From the NCBI GenBank assembly GCA_021432635.1, contig MU270037.1, positions 764,047 to 828,046 of the forward strand: a stretch of DNA of 64,000 bases, written 5' to 3'. A program made the translations under genes and the position numbers. The stretch is from Thozetella sp. PMI_491 (lineage: Eukaryota > Ascomycota > Sordariomycetes > Chaetosphaeriales > Chaetosphaeriaceae). Each line of letters opens with the position of its first letter. Position 1 is the first letter of the stretch. The notes below the pieces were generated by a model, which saw nothing but the letters and a program-made list of their open reading frames with translations, was not told the origin of the DNA and searched no databases. Positions 46,056-56,635 of the stretch are shown piece by piece.

Positions 46056-47349
46056 ATGTCGTACGGCGACCATTTCTCGATCCACAACATCCCGTATGGT
46101 ATCGCGAGCGATGCTTCGCACCAGCCGGCCGCAGCCACCCGCCTAGGCGACTATGTCATATTCCTAGCGGACTTAGACCTTTCTGTCTCTCCAGAGCTCA
46201 AGCAAGACCTCTCTGAGGTACGGGGGCTAACTAGTCGTGACTCCCTTGCTCCAAGCTGACACCTCCTAGCCAACTCTCAATGCCCTCGCCGCGAGGACCA
46301 AGGCGGAACTGAAGAGCCTGCGCGCAAGCATCCAGACTATCCTCAGCGATTCGGCAAACCTCTCCAAGTACGGGGTGCCAGTTGATCAAGTGCAACTTCA
46401 CCTTCCCATCAAGGTGTCTCACTTGACCGACTTCTCGTGCTCCAAGGAGCATCTCATCAATGCCGGAGGAGCGGCCCTCGGCGATCCGTCCCTGCCTCCG
46501 GCTTTCTTGCACTATCCCATCGGTTATGGAGGGAGGGCATCCTCGGTGGTCGTGTCGGGCACTCCGGTGGTGCGGCCACATGGGCAGTTCAAGGACAAGA
46601 CCAAGGTTGTGTTCGGGCCGACCCAGTCACTGGACTACGAGCTGGAGATGGCGGCCGTGATTGGCAGGCCGTCGAAGCTGGGCGAACCAGTCTTCGTGAA
46701 CGATGCCGATGAGCACATCTTTGGCGTCGTTCTCCTCAACGACTGGAGCTGTGAGTTGGCATAGCGCTGATTGATACCGTGGCGCGGCGTGGCTGACAGT
46801 GATCGACTAGCTCGCGACATCCAAGTGCTCGAGATGCGGCCGCTTGGCCCATTGAACGGAAAGAGCTTCGCTAGCTCGATCTCGCCCTGGATCATCACGC
46901 TCGAGGCCCTCGAGCCGTTCGCGGTCGAGCCTCCCCCCAAGGACTTGGAGCCGGCGGTGTACCTGCAGGATAAGAAGGCCAAGTCGACCTACGATGTTGG
47001 CCTAACGGTCGAAGTGATCAAGGATGGCACGGCCACGACAACATGCGTGTCGAACCAGAAGTGGATGTACTGGACCCTGCGCGACCTTGTCGCCCAGCTG
47101 ACGATCAACGGTTGCAGCCTCAGCACCGGAGACCTGCTGGGCACGGGCACCGTGTCCGGTACCGGGCCCACTGCCCACGGCTGCCTTCTGGAGTCGAACA
47201 AGGGCGGCCGGGTTGCATGGAAGCTTGACGACGGCCAGGACAGGGTGTGGCTGGAGGACGGAGATGAGGTCCGCATTGTCGGATACGCCGGCCAAGGAGT
47301 CGGCTTTGGAGATCTCGTGGGAACTGTCAGCCCTGCCAAGGCTCTGTAG
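46056..47349 (+). CDS. Fumarylacetoacetase-like hydrolase (divergent FAH family)
   Basis: Three exons, 46056-46217, 46270-46750 and 46811-47349, giving 393 aa; introns are 52 and 60 nt. Strong FAH motifs include TDFSCSKEHLINAG (about 107-120), YGGRASSVVVSGTPVVRPHGQ (about 141-160, split here as GYGGRA and SSVVVSGTPV), DYELEMA (Glu178, Glu180), LNDWSSRDIQ (Asp212, Gln219) and LGPLNGKSF (Lys232). These correspond to the metal-binding and catalytic residues of mammalian FAH, including the His of the His-Glu pair (His115). The Arg nine residues after that His in mammalian FAH is Leu here. Classical fungal FAH is about 415-430 aa, and the N-terminal domain here is shorter and unlike it. So this is probably a paralogue cleaving another beta-diketo acid rather than the tyrosine-pathway enzyme. 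Confidence 0.85.
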
Positions 47350-48015
47350 TCTGCAGGATGTCGGCAAGTGGCGCCCAACCACAATCGTACATCTTGTTAA
47401 TGCTTCTCCCCTTGTTGATCTTCCTGCCCCGAGGATGGAGAGGGAGCTATACAGTACGAGAACAAAACTACAAAAGTAAATAGTCTTCCAGTGCACCATG
47501 CATTGGGAAAGGATTCCACCATACTCAGCTTGCACAAGTGCATGGGCGTGCAATAAGGGTGACTGCAGAGAGAAGAAGCTGGCCTAGTGCGCGACGAGAG
47601 CTCGCGTGAGAGGCAGCTACATGGTACCTGATGGCAGGAGCTCCGCTCTCTAGCTTTCCAGGGGAAGGGAAGCTACCAAAGGCCTTATGGAGTAGGTATG
47701 ATGGGGATGGGGATGGAGAAGGGTTAGGGTTGGACAGGAGAGAAGCAGAGCCGGACCCTGACCTGCCCCAATTTTGGCGACCTAGGCCCTGTCGGAGACC
47801 CCGGTCGATCTGGTCGCGCCTTTGTTGGAGGCCAGATTGCACACAACATTTTCTCCACGGGCCGGCGCCTCCACACCAGCATTGAATTTCTTGGGACGAA
47901 CATTTCCCAAGTCAGAGCCAACCACCCCCCTTTCTGTGTCCTCCCCTTTTCTCCCTTTTGCACCTCCATCCCCCCTTCTCTTCTGCTGCGTTTCTGTCCT
48001 CACCGTCTGCCCAAT
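47350..48015. other. Intergenic, leader of the Irc22/TRAP-alpha gene
   Basis: Strongly C/T-rich from 47,880 to 48,010, just before the start codon. No other gene seen. A minus-strand open frame here continues into the next gene's antisense and was not called. Confidence 0.5.
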
Positions 48016-48977
48016 ATGATGAACCTCAAGTGGTCTACTCTTGCCCTGTTCGCGCTGCAGTTCGCTGCTGTCTTCGCCGCGGAAGAAGTAAGCTCCCCAT
48101 GCCCCCCCTCCCCGGCGCACGCGCACGCTGGTTCGTGGCGCATCGGGGACGCCTGCCAGCGCCAATGCTAACCCTCCTGCCTTCTCAAGCCCGCTGCCGA
48201 TGACGCGACTGCTTCGCCCAAGCTCGACCTCAAGGCCGACATCGAGACGACCTTCCCCGATGCCGACATCTTCGGCGTGAAGCTCGTCAACGGCCGGCCC
48301 ACGCGATCTCTGATCGAGATCACCAATCACGAGGACGGTCCCATTGAGGTTGCAGTCGTTGGTGGTCTCCTCCGGACCACCCAGCCGCTGCCCGAGGATG
48401 CGCCCGAGTCGGCGGCTGTGATTCGCAACCTGACGGCTGTGCGCTACGATCTGTCGATCCCGGCCGGCGAGTCCAAGTCTCTCCCCTTCAACTTCGTCCT
48501 GGACATGAACCCCCAGGACATCATTGTGGAGCTCCAGGCCATCATTGGCAATGCCAAGGGCCAGGTCTTCCAGGTTCAGGCTCACAGCGGCCTCGCCACC
48601 ATCGTCGAGCCCCCCACCAGCATCTTCGACCCTCAGATGTAAGATCCTCCTCCCCTTCCAATCTGGCGCCTTCGCAATTACTGACGCGGACTAGCATCTT
48701 CCTCTACCTCTTCCTGACCGGTCTCTTCGGTGCCACCCTCTACTTTGTCTACAAGACCTGGATCGAGACCCTGTTCCCCCAGGCCCGCCGCGCTCCCAAG
48801 ACCCCCAAGAAGGTGAAGAAGGTCGAGGCCGTTGACCCCCTGTCTGGCAGCGAGTCGACTGGTGAGGCCACTGGTGCGGACAAGGGCTACGATGAGAGCT
48901 GGATCCCCAACCACCACATCAACCGCCCCGCTGCGAAGCGTGTCAAGAGCGGTGCCAAGGTCAAGAAGGCCGAGTAG
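48016..48977 (+). CDS. Irc22/translocon-associated protein alpha (TRAP-alpha) family
   Basis: Three exons, 48016-48087, 48190-48638 and 48695-48977, giving 267 aa. A signal peptide ([20 protein letters not shown], cleavage near 22) leads into an acidic spacer and a lumenal beta-sandwich-like domain (about 35-170). That domain contains [20 protein letters not shown] and [19 protein letters not shown], the hallmark of the TRAP-alpha/Irc22 family. One transmembrane helix follows (about 175-196, [20 protein letters not shown]). The cytosolic tail is basic, rich in Lys and Pro, with [10 protein letters not shown] near the end. Type I ER membrane protein probably linked to translocation at the Sec61 channel. 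Introns are 102 and 56 nt. Length is normal for the fungal family. Confidence 0.85.
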
Positions 48978-49431
48978 GCGAAGCCTCGCCGCGGCAGCCG
49001 ACTGCGACCTCAAGCATAAACCGTGCTATTCATCACTACTACGGCAATCCCTCTCCGAGATGGACGTAAATCGATCGTCTTTTTTCCGGGCCACATGTTG
49101 TCAGGTTGTGTAGGGATGGGATGAGAAATTGCTAGAGGCCTCGAGGGGGGTGTGGGCCTTGAACGAACTGAAGCGGGCATTCTTGTTTATGCCTCGCAAT
49201 GGGAAACGGGGACCTCAAAAGCATCCATGGTGGTATAGGGCCGACTACCTACCTTGTGGAACGGAACTGTACGATACCGAAACAAAAAGTCAATTTGAAT
49301 GGCTAATGCTTCGCAGATGCTGGGCCAAATAACTGCCCTCCTGTCTGCTTTTGAATGCCGCTGGTCTCCATGCTTGAATTCCTCATTCCTTTTTGATGTT
49401 TGACTACCTGCACCTGCCTACAGCACCTTCC
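48978..49431. other. Intergenic between convergent genes
   Basis: Short 3'-to-3' spacer between Irc22/TRAP-alpha (+) and the 2OG oxygenase (-). No gene seen. Confidence 0.5.
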
Positions 49432-50560
49432 TCAAGACACGGCCGCAACAACGGAGCCCGAGGGGACATTCTGGGCAAGGGCCGCCTTCTTCTGCTCCAG
49501 GGCCGCAAAGTTGCGCTTCATGGCAGCCTGTGTGAACTGGGTGCCCGTCACCATGGGGTACTTTTTGAGAGGCCCTTGGATCTCGCAGTCGGTGTTGGGC
49601 TGGTTGAAGAAGGCGATGCTGTACCGGTCGCCGTAGTAGTCTACGGCTGGGTCGGTAGGCGTCTTGACGCGGTGGAGGGTCGACTTGAACCTATCATCGC
49701 TCCAGGACATCAGGAGGTCACCACTGCGCCCACGTATCAGAACCCGGTCGACCTGTGGGGAAAAGAAGGAAGGGGGGAGAGGAGGGGAGGGGTAGAGCAG
49801 AGGGGGGATAATCAGGTTATACTGACATGTTACACACAATCTCGCCGGCAACCGGCTCGACCTTGGTCCAAACATCTCCGCGGCCGTACTCGGTGAACAC
49901 CTCCCTCCCGGGGCATATCTCCAGCCCGCTCTGGCCGGGCCGCTGGAACAGCAGCGTCAGGAAGCACCAGTCGGCGTGCTCGCCGGCACGGTAGTACCCG
50001 TCCGGGGTGGGCACCGAAGGGTCTAGGGCAAAGTAATGCAGGGCCCGCAGCACGGTCTGGATGTTGGGGCGCGAGGCGTCATGGGCCTTGACGAAATACC
50101 GGTCTTCGAAGCCCAGGCCGCGCGCCAGGCACACCATCAACTTTTCCGAGAGGGCCTGGGCCTCGTGCATGAAGGAGAGGCTCTGTTCCCGGAAGCCGGG
50201 GAGGACGTCCTCGGGGAGCCACATGCCCTCCATGTTGGCGCCGAACTGCATCTGGTAGCTCTCCTTGCGGTCGGGCTTGCCAGTGGACGGGCGGAACTGC
50301 GCGTTCTTCTCCCAGCCCGTGTTCTTGTGCGTGAAGGGGACGGCGGCCTTGGCCTCGTCCGGCAGGGAGAAGAAGCGCTCGGCGGCGGCGAACTGGGCCT
50401 CGATGTCAGCGAGCGGGATGCTGTGGTTCACGAGCACGAAGAAGCCGTCTGTCTCGGCCGCCTGGACCAGCTCGGCCGTGATAGCGTCGATCCGGGAGTC
50501 AAAGTCATGGAGAGAGATCTTGGGGATGGTCCGGCTGCTGTATTTGGTCGGGGCCGCCAT
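49432..50560 (-). CDS. 2-oxoglutarate/Fe(II)-dependent oxygenase (isopenicillin-N-synthase-like fold)
   Basis: Two exons on the minus strand, 50560-49827 and 49723-49432 (103-nt intron), giving 341 aa. I chose the acceptor at 49724 because it restores IVCNIGDLLMSWSDDRFKS, the standard strand-turn of this family; the nearer CAG would insert residues and change the frame. Iron ligands are His195 and Asp197 in GEHADW and His262 in STLHRV. The 2OG carboxylate binders are Arg278 and Ser280 in DRYSIAFF. The N-terminal DIOX_N-like region begins IPKISLHDF and includes TDGFFVLVNHSIP. Length fits. The overall layout resembles fungal thymine-7-hydroxylase-like and related oxygenases, but the substrate cannot be read from sequence. 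It is next to a nucleobase permease on the same strand. Confidence 0.9.
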
Positions 50561-51852
50561 GACGACAGTTAGATAAGGGCGCAGGGGGCGAGGACGAGCC
50601 AAAATAAAAATAAAACAAAACAAAAATAAATCAAAATAAAATCAAAACCAGTGCAGGCGCAGTAATGGAGATGAGATGAGCGATTATTCCTCTGTGCAGT
50701 GAAGCAGAATTGGCCACGCAGGTATGCTTGAGAATAGTCACCAAGGGGGTGGATCAAGTGGCAGCGTTTATCCCCGGCCGAGCCACGTATTTAACTCCAG
50801 GAGCCGGTCAACGAGGTATGCTAAGTGACGCGATAGCTTGGCTCCTTGATTCAGAATTGGGGCAAAGAAAGGACCCCTGCCGGAAGGCTTCGGTTCCATG
50901 CCCCCCCAAGCAGGGACCTACTAGTTAGTGGCCTTCAGCAGCGTACGATCGGGAATGGGCTGGGAATTTCGCCATGCAGCTGTGCATCTACCGGCACATG
51001 AGGCGTCGTCCCCCTATCTCGACGGCCCTCCCCGCAATAGATTGGACGATTAGACGTCAGACGCTGCACCGGGCACAGCCGAGCCCAAGCAATCGGGACT
51101 GGGTATGCCGTATCGGCCGGTGCACTCCGCCTTATCGTCACCTCCACTTAATACCAACCCATCTCGCCCCAGTGCCCCTCCATGTACGTACTCCGTAGTC
51201 CATACCATACCGCGAAAGCTTGGCAAGCCACAGCAACTCGACTCTCAGACCCACCGACGCTCGGGCGCTTCGGCCGAGCCTGGGGTAGCGCGGCTCGGCT
51301 GCCAAACGTCTTTTTCCTTTTTTCAATTCATCGTTCGCATATTTCTCACAGGGCTCGTCCGAACCCGAATCCAACCCGAATTGCACGGGCAAGCATTGTT
51401 CTAGACTCCCTGCTGCTGCAAGGTAGGAGGAGGCCCGATTGCCGGACCCACGTGGTGCGCAAAGCGTTGTCTTGATGGCCGGGGAGAATACCCAAGCGGG
51501 ACAGACGCAGGACCGCGAAGAAAAGGAATGCACCTCGTGGCGCCAAAGCAAGGCATCATGTGGACGATCGATATGCGCACTTTGCTCCGGGCTCTAGGAG
51601 CCTCTATGCTTCTGTCTCGCCACCCAGGCGGCTGCTGAGCGACAGCCGTGGGCAATTCCCAAGTCGGGTACGTATGTGTTTTGGACAGTACTAGCTCAAC
51701 TCGCGGTACGATCAAATGGGAGTGCATGTTTAAACATGTCAAGATTGTACTAGCTACATAGACCTAAGCACATGGTATCTGGGTCTATCCAAGATAGGTC
51801 GTATATCGCGCGCAATTGCGCCGCCTGCTCGGGGCCTCGCGCCTGACTTGGA
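50561..51852. other. Intergenic, promoter of the 2OG oxygenase and 3' flank of the permease
   Basis: Just upstream of the oxygenase start is an A/T-rich AAAATAAA-like repeat stretch (50,600-50,650). A GATA-type site (CGATAG) lies at 50831-50836. No supported gene. Confidence 0.45.
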
Positions 51853-53884
51853 TCAGTCGTGCTTGGGCTGCAACACTGGCTTTCCGCTCGCATCTCTTAT
51901 CAAATCGTCCATCTCGCTCGAGTCGTTGGGGAGGACAAGGTTGAGGAAGACCCCGATCAAAGCAGCGACAATGAAGGGTGTCTCGACAATAAGGTTAAGA
52001 CCCTGCTCGAATCCGGACAGGGAGACATTGTCGCCGCTGTAGTTGAGGATCTGGCCGAACCAGTCAGGTTGCACAATATCCATGAAGCCAATGCCGAGAC
52101 TGCGCGAACACTTTGTGTTAGCAAAGATCATTCTCCGTAGCAGTACGACCGCCGGGGGAGACAGGGACTTACCTCGCGGTCAGGATAAACCGGTTGCGAC
52201 GGGTGAAAGGCACCAAGCCCAAGACGCGGATTCCCGCCACGGCGATGGTCGAGTACAGGAACACCTGCATGCCGCCGAGAACTGACGGGGGCATCGACCC
52301 AAACACGGCTCCGAACTTTCCGAAGATGCCCATGAGCACCAGGAAGGCAGAGGCGCACCACCCAGCCCTGCGCGAAGCGCACCCCGTCAAGGAGATGACA
52401 CCGTTGTTACCAGCTTGCGAGACCATCGGCGGACCGGTGCCCAGCGCGCTGATCAAGCTGCCCAGGCCATCGCACAGAATGCCGCCCTGGATCCGGCTGT
52501 TGAACTCGGTCCCCTCGATGTCGACGTTGCTGATCTCGGCGGTGGCTAGAATGTCTGGCATGCACGACACGGCCTCGCATACAAACATGATCAACAGGGG
52601 AAGCACCAGGGCGCCGTCCACCGAAAGGTGGAAGGTGTGGACCCAGAGGAACGTCGCGGCAGGGGCGGCGTTGATGTTATCCATAGACCAGTATCCCGTG
52701 AGCCCCGAGATGAGGCAGCCGACGAAGAGACCGATGATGACGGAGGCGGATTTCATGAGCGGCGAGCCGAACTGCTCGACCAGGACGATGGAAACGAAGA
52801 CGCTGAACCCGAGCCCGATGAGCTTAGGGTCCCCCCTGTTTGTTGCAACGTGATTAGCGCCAAAACCCCCGAGCAAGAATTATCTGCACGCGGCGCGCGG
52901 GGAGATGGGTACCTACCAAGGCAAAGGCTTCGGGGCAGCCGTATTGGGGCACAGGGCGTAAAATCCGGTACCATCGTGGCAGTTGGAGCTTCCTCCCCAA
53001 TTCTGCATGCCGTTGCTAATCAGGTAGACTCCTACAAGCAGGAGCAAGCTGCCGGTCACGATCTTAGGGAAGATCTTATTAAGCGTCTTGGGCGGCACGA
53101 AGCTCATGAGGATCTGCACCCAGACGGTGCAGAGCATGGTGCCCAGGATGGCCCCCCAGGCGTCAGGGCAGGGCAGCGGCGTCCCGTCGTCCCCAACCGG
53201 GCAGGTGCCATTGGCATACCGCATGGCCGTGTAGTTGAAGGCGATGGGGAGGATATCGAAGGTCGGGGCGACGACGGAGAGCAGACCGGTGCCGATGTAG
53301 AAGGGCGTCTTGGCCAGGTGGACCCGCGTCACCTGGAGGGCGGTTGAGATGCCGGTGCAGATGAAGGCAGCCGAGACAAGGTACTGCGTGGTAGCTGCAT
53401 CCAGATAGAAGGCACCTCCGGCAATGGCGAGAGGCGGGCTGACGATGCTGCCAATCATGCACAACGCATGCTGTAGGCCCAGGATCACGGTCAAGAGGAC
53501 CGGGACCTCATCGTTGAGGCCGTAAAAAGGAGCTTTGTAGTCCTTGTACTTGCGGTTCAGCGGCCAGATGTTGGGCGTGACGAGGTAGAGGTAATCCTGC
53601 CTCTGGGTTAGCAACGCGAGGTTTCCTACCACAGGCAAGACAATATCCCGGACGAGGCCAAACAAAAAAGGGCCCCCCCCCAAAAAAATTCCATCCTAGG
53701 AGCGAGGAGCTCTTACATAGTCGCCAAGCCACCCGGCCTTGCTGGTAAAGTACCACTTGAGGTAGGCTGCGCGCGACTGGGTTTCCCCTGCGGCATGGTC
53801 CTCGACCGGCGCGCTCTCGAAGCCCTCGGAGGCCAACTTAGTCTCAGCGTCGTGTTCAGAAGAGGGAGGCCGCAGCGACGCCAT
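51853..53884 (-). CDS. NCS2-family nucleobase (xanthine/uric-acid type) permease, UapA-like
   Basis: Plasma-membrane H+ symporter of the nucleobase-ascorbate family. Four exons on the minus strand: 53884-53717, 53596-52917, 52835-52173 and 52099-51853. Together they make 585 aa, close to UapA/UapC length. Introns are 120, 81 and 73 nt with GTAAG- or GTAGG-type donors. Family marks are GWLGDYDY before the first helix, the QH motif in GLQHALCMIGS, FICTGISTALQV, a Glu in FVCEAVSC (matching the substrate-binding Glu of UapA helix 8), and the signature region QAGNNGVISLTGCASRRAG. In that signature the position of UapA's purine-binding Gln is Gly. About 12-14 hydrophobic segments are visible. The C-terminal tail is cytosolic and ends LRDASGKPVLQ-like. 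It diverges from the amidohydrolase gene. Confidence 0.9.
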
Positions 53885-55121
53885 GTTGACGGTGGACGCG
53901 AAAGCAGGCGTGAGGGTCGCGCAGAGAACAGGGGCCAAGCGGTAGTTAAGGAGATGGGCACAACAGAGCGATGGCCACAGGGCCGGGCCAGCGATGATTA
54001 TATGCGAGGGTCCGCCGACCACGCATGCCGCAGGCCACCCTCGTCGCAGTCGCAGCAGGCGTTGCGACAGTGCGCTGCAAGTTGTACGTAAATCCTTGGA
54101 CCCCAATCGAGGATTGTAGTTGATATCACAATGATACGGCCATTTCCTTTGGCCCACTCCTGTCAATCTCCCCAATCAGTTTAATCAGTGGCCAATCGGT
54201 CGGAGGTCGCCGCCGCCTGGGAAGCCTGTCAAGCTTGTCGTGTCTGTCCTGACGGCGCGCTGCCGGGCCTTCCCAGGGACCCCCATGCTTCCCTATTAGC
54301 GGGTCTGGAGTGCGGGACGCTCCCCACTGGCTCCCCACCACAGCGCCCCCTGCCGGAACCGGCCTATCGTACTGGGGGACTGATGCAGTTGGTAGCCAGA
54401 CATGCTGGGGCGCCGGCACTCGCCCGACCTGTTGTGCCCTGAACGGGTAGCTCGGCCCGGCGCGCGTGAGTTTGGGCATGGCTGTCGTGCTTTGAAGGCT
54501 ACCAACAGGGTTGGCCGGGTCTGTCTTCGCCAGGGTGTCGTCAGACGGGGCCCTTGGCGTTTCTTCTTTTTAGGTTTGTAAAAAAATCTGCTTCCATTAA
54601 TAAATGGAAAAGCTTGGTTGGAGCGTGTGGTCGTTGCAGAGACTAGCCGACTACCTGGTCCGGAGCGTGCCTTGCCTTAGTCCAAACTCGTATAGGCCTA
54701 TGAGCCGATAAGGGGGGGGGGGGGCATACCTGACTAGCGTTGATAACTGATGTGAGAAATAGCGAAACGGGGCAGTATGTACTGTAAATCTGTAGTGGTC
54801 AATCGGCCAACCATTGCCGATGCACAAGTAGCGGACTCGGCGGGGGGACCCACAACTCGTCAACTAATATTCCTCAATCCTGATAGGTAAGTCGGTTGCA
54901 TCTCGGGCGGGCTGCATTCGAAGGGCCTGCCTGTGTTTGTTTGGAGAAGGCCTAGGCGTCAGGTCTCGCTCTTAAGAAAGAGAGACCCGCTGACCTGCGG
55001 CGGCCTAACACACTGGGGCTATAGTAAGAGCTGAGGATCATTCCTAGGAGACACCGCTTCCCTATATCCTCAGTCCTCAACTCGTTGGGAGCTTCGGGCG
55101 CATGCCCCCTAGTCCCCAGAA
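53885..55121. promoter_or_regulatory. Divergent promoter region between permease and amidohydrolase
   Basis: 1.24 kb between two divergent starts. Within 180 bp it has three HGATAR sequences, CGATAA 54706-54711, TGATAA 54741-54746 and TGATAG 54881-54886, the core bound by AreA/Nit2 GATA factors. It also holds a 13-G tract at 54712-54724. GATA cores are common by chance, so a nitrogen-control role is a hypothesis. No other gene seen. Confidence 0.4.
54712..54724. repeat. Poly-G tract (13 nt)
   Basis: Run of 13 G directly after a CGATAA site in the divergent promoter; slippage-prone. Confidence 0.85.
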
Positions 55122-56635
55122 ATGGCCAAAAGCACCCTCCTCACAGACGTTACCATCGTCACCATTGATGGGCAGCGCAGGATAATCCTTGATGGCTCCA
55201 TCTTGATCCAGGACGCGCGCATCGTCCAGGTCTGCTCGGGCAAGCCCCAGGAGCTACCCGAAAACACCACTGTGGTCTCGCTCCCAGGCCGCGTGATCAT
55301 CCCTGGTCTCATCAACACGCACGCTCACCTCGCGCAGTCGCTTCTCCGCGGTCTGGCCGAGGACTTGCCTCTTCACTCGTGGCTATGTGACCGGATATGG
55401 CCGCTAGAGGCGGTCTACGGAGGAGAAGGGGACCAGGCGGATGGCTATGTCGCCGCCAAGCTGACCATCGCCGAGATGCTCAAGAGCGGAACGACATGCT
55501 TCCTCGAGGCAATGCTCACGCACGGTAGCGGCATCGACAACGTCGCGCGTGCCGTCTCCGAGACGGGAATTCGCGCGTGTCTTGTAAGTCCGCGCCCTTC
55601 TCCCGACGGGAGTGCGTCATGGGAGCCCACGGGCTAACTCCTGCACAGGCAAAGCTGGTAAAGTTTGTTGAAACAAATCCGGCGCTCAATATCGCCGACG
55701 CGCGAGACAAAGACCTCTCACACATGAGCGTCGACTCGCTTCTCGCCGCGCGGTCCAAGCATCACGGCGGCGCTGATGGCCGACTCCATGTCTGGGCGGC
55801 GTTCGGCACACCTCGGGGCGCACCTCTGTCGTCCTTTAAAACCGTCGCGGATGCATGCCACGAGAACGGCATCGGGCTTACTATGCACTGCGCGGAGGCG
55901 CCGGCCGACCTGGGCATCTACCGCGATGTCTACGGCGGCATGTCGCCGATGGAGTTTTGCACGGCCGCCGGCATCATCGGCGAGGACCGCCGGACGGTCC
56001 TAGCGCACATGTGCCACCTCGACCTACCCAAGGACGCGGAGCTGGCAGCCAAGGCACAGGGCACGACAGTGGCGCACAACCCCAGCTCGAACCTCAAGCT
56101 AGCGTCGGGCATTGCGGCGGTCCCCGAACTACGGAGCGCCGGGGTAAACGTGGCGCTGGGGACGGACGGCGCGCCGTGCAACAACACGTACGACATGTTA
56201 CGGGAGATGCATCTGGCAGCGATACTGCACAAGGGCGTGCGGCACGACGCAGGCGTGCTGGGGGCGCACGAGGCGCTCGAGATGGCGACCATCTATGGTG
56301 CCAAAGCGCTCGGGCTGGAGAAGGAAGTGGGCAGCCTCGAGGTCGGGAAGAAGGCAGACTTGGTCGTGCTAGACGTGAGGCAGTGCTGGGCAGCGCCGTG
56401 GGACCCAGCGAGAGTACGCGAGGGGGGCATGGACCCCGTTAGCCTGGTCGTCGGGAGCTGTACCGGCCGCGACGTCGAGCTCGTCATGGTGGACGGGGAG
56501 ACGTTGGTCGAAGGGGGCCGGCTGGTTGGGTTCGACGAGGCCGCTCTTTCTGAGGCGGCACGGAGGGCCGTCAAGGGCATCCAGGAGAGGAGCGGAGTGA
56601 AAGCGACACCTAAGCAAGGCTGGCTCATCGAGTGA
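55122..56635 (+). CDS. Amidohydrolase, MTA/SAH-deaminase or TrzA-like group
   Basis: Two exons, 55122-55583 and 55649-56635 (65-nt intron with GTAAGT donor and a GCTAAC branch point), giving 482 aa. Metal-dependent TIM-barrel hydrolase. PGLINTHAHLAQSLLRGLAE holds the HxH ligands (His67, His69). The rest of the set is in LTMHCAEAPAD (third His), VLAHMCHLD (fourth His region) and LGTDGAPCNN (metal Asp). ADLVVLDVRQCW is the usual C-terminal strand. The INTHAHLAQSLLRGLAEDLP segment resembles deaminases of methylthioadenosine, S-adenosylhomocysteine and s-triazines more than guanine deaminase. Likely reaction: hydrolytic removal of an amino group from a heterocycle; substrate unknown. The divergent permease next to it could import the substrate. 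Confidence 0.88.

Noticed and set aside
47782-48585. 267-codon open frame on the minus strand
   Set aside because: Exactly antisense to the Irc22/TRAP-alpha exons; arises from GC-rich codon bias and has no protein-like motifs.
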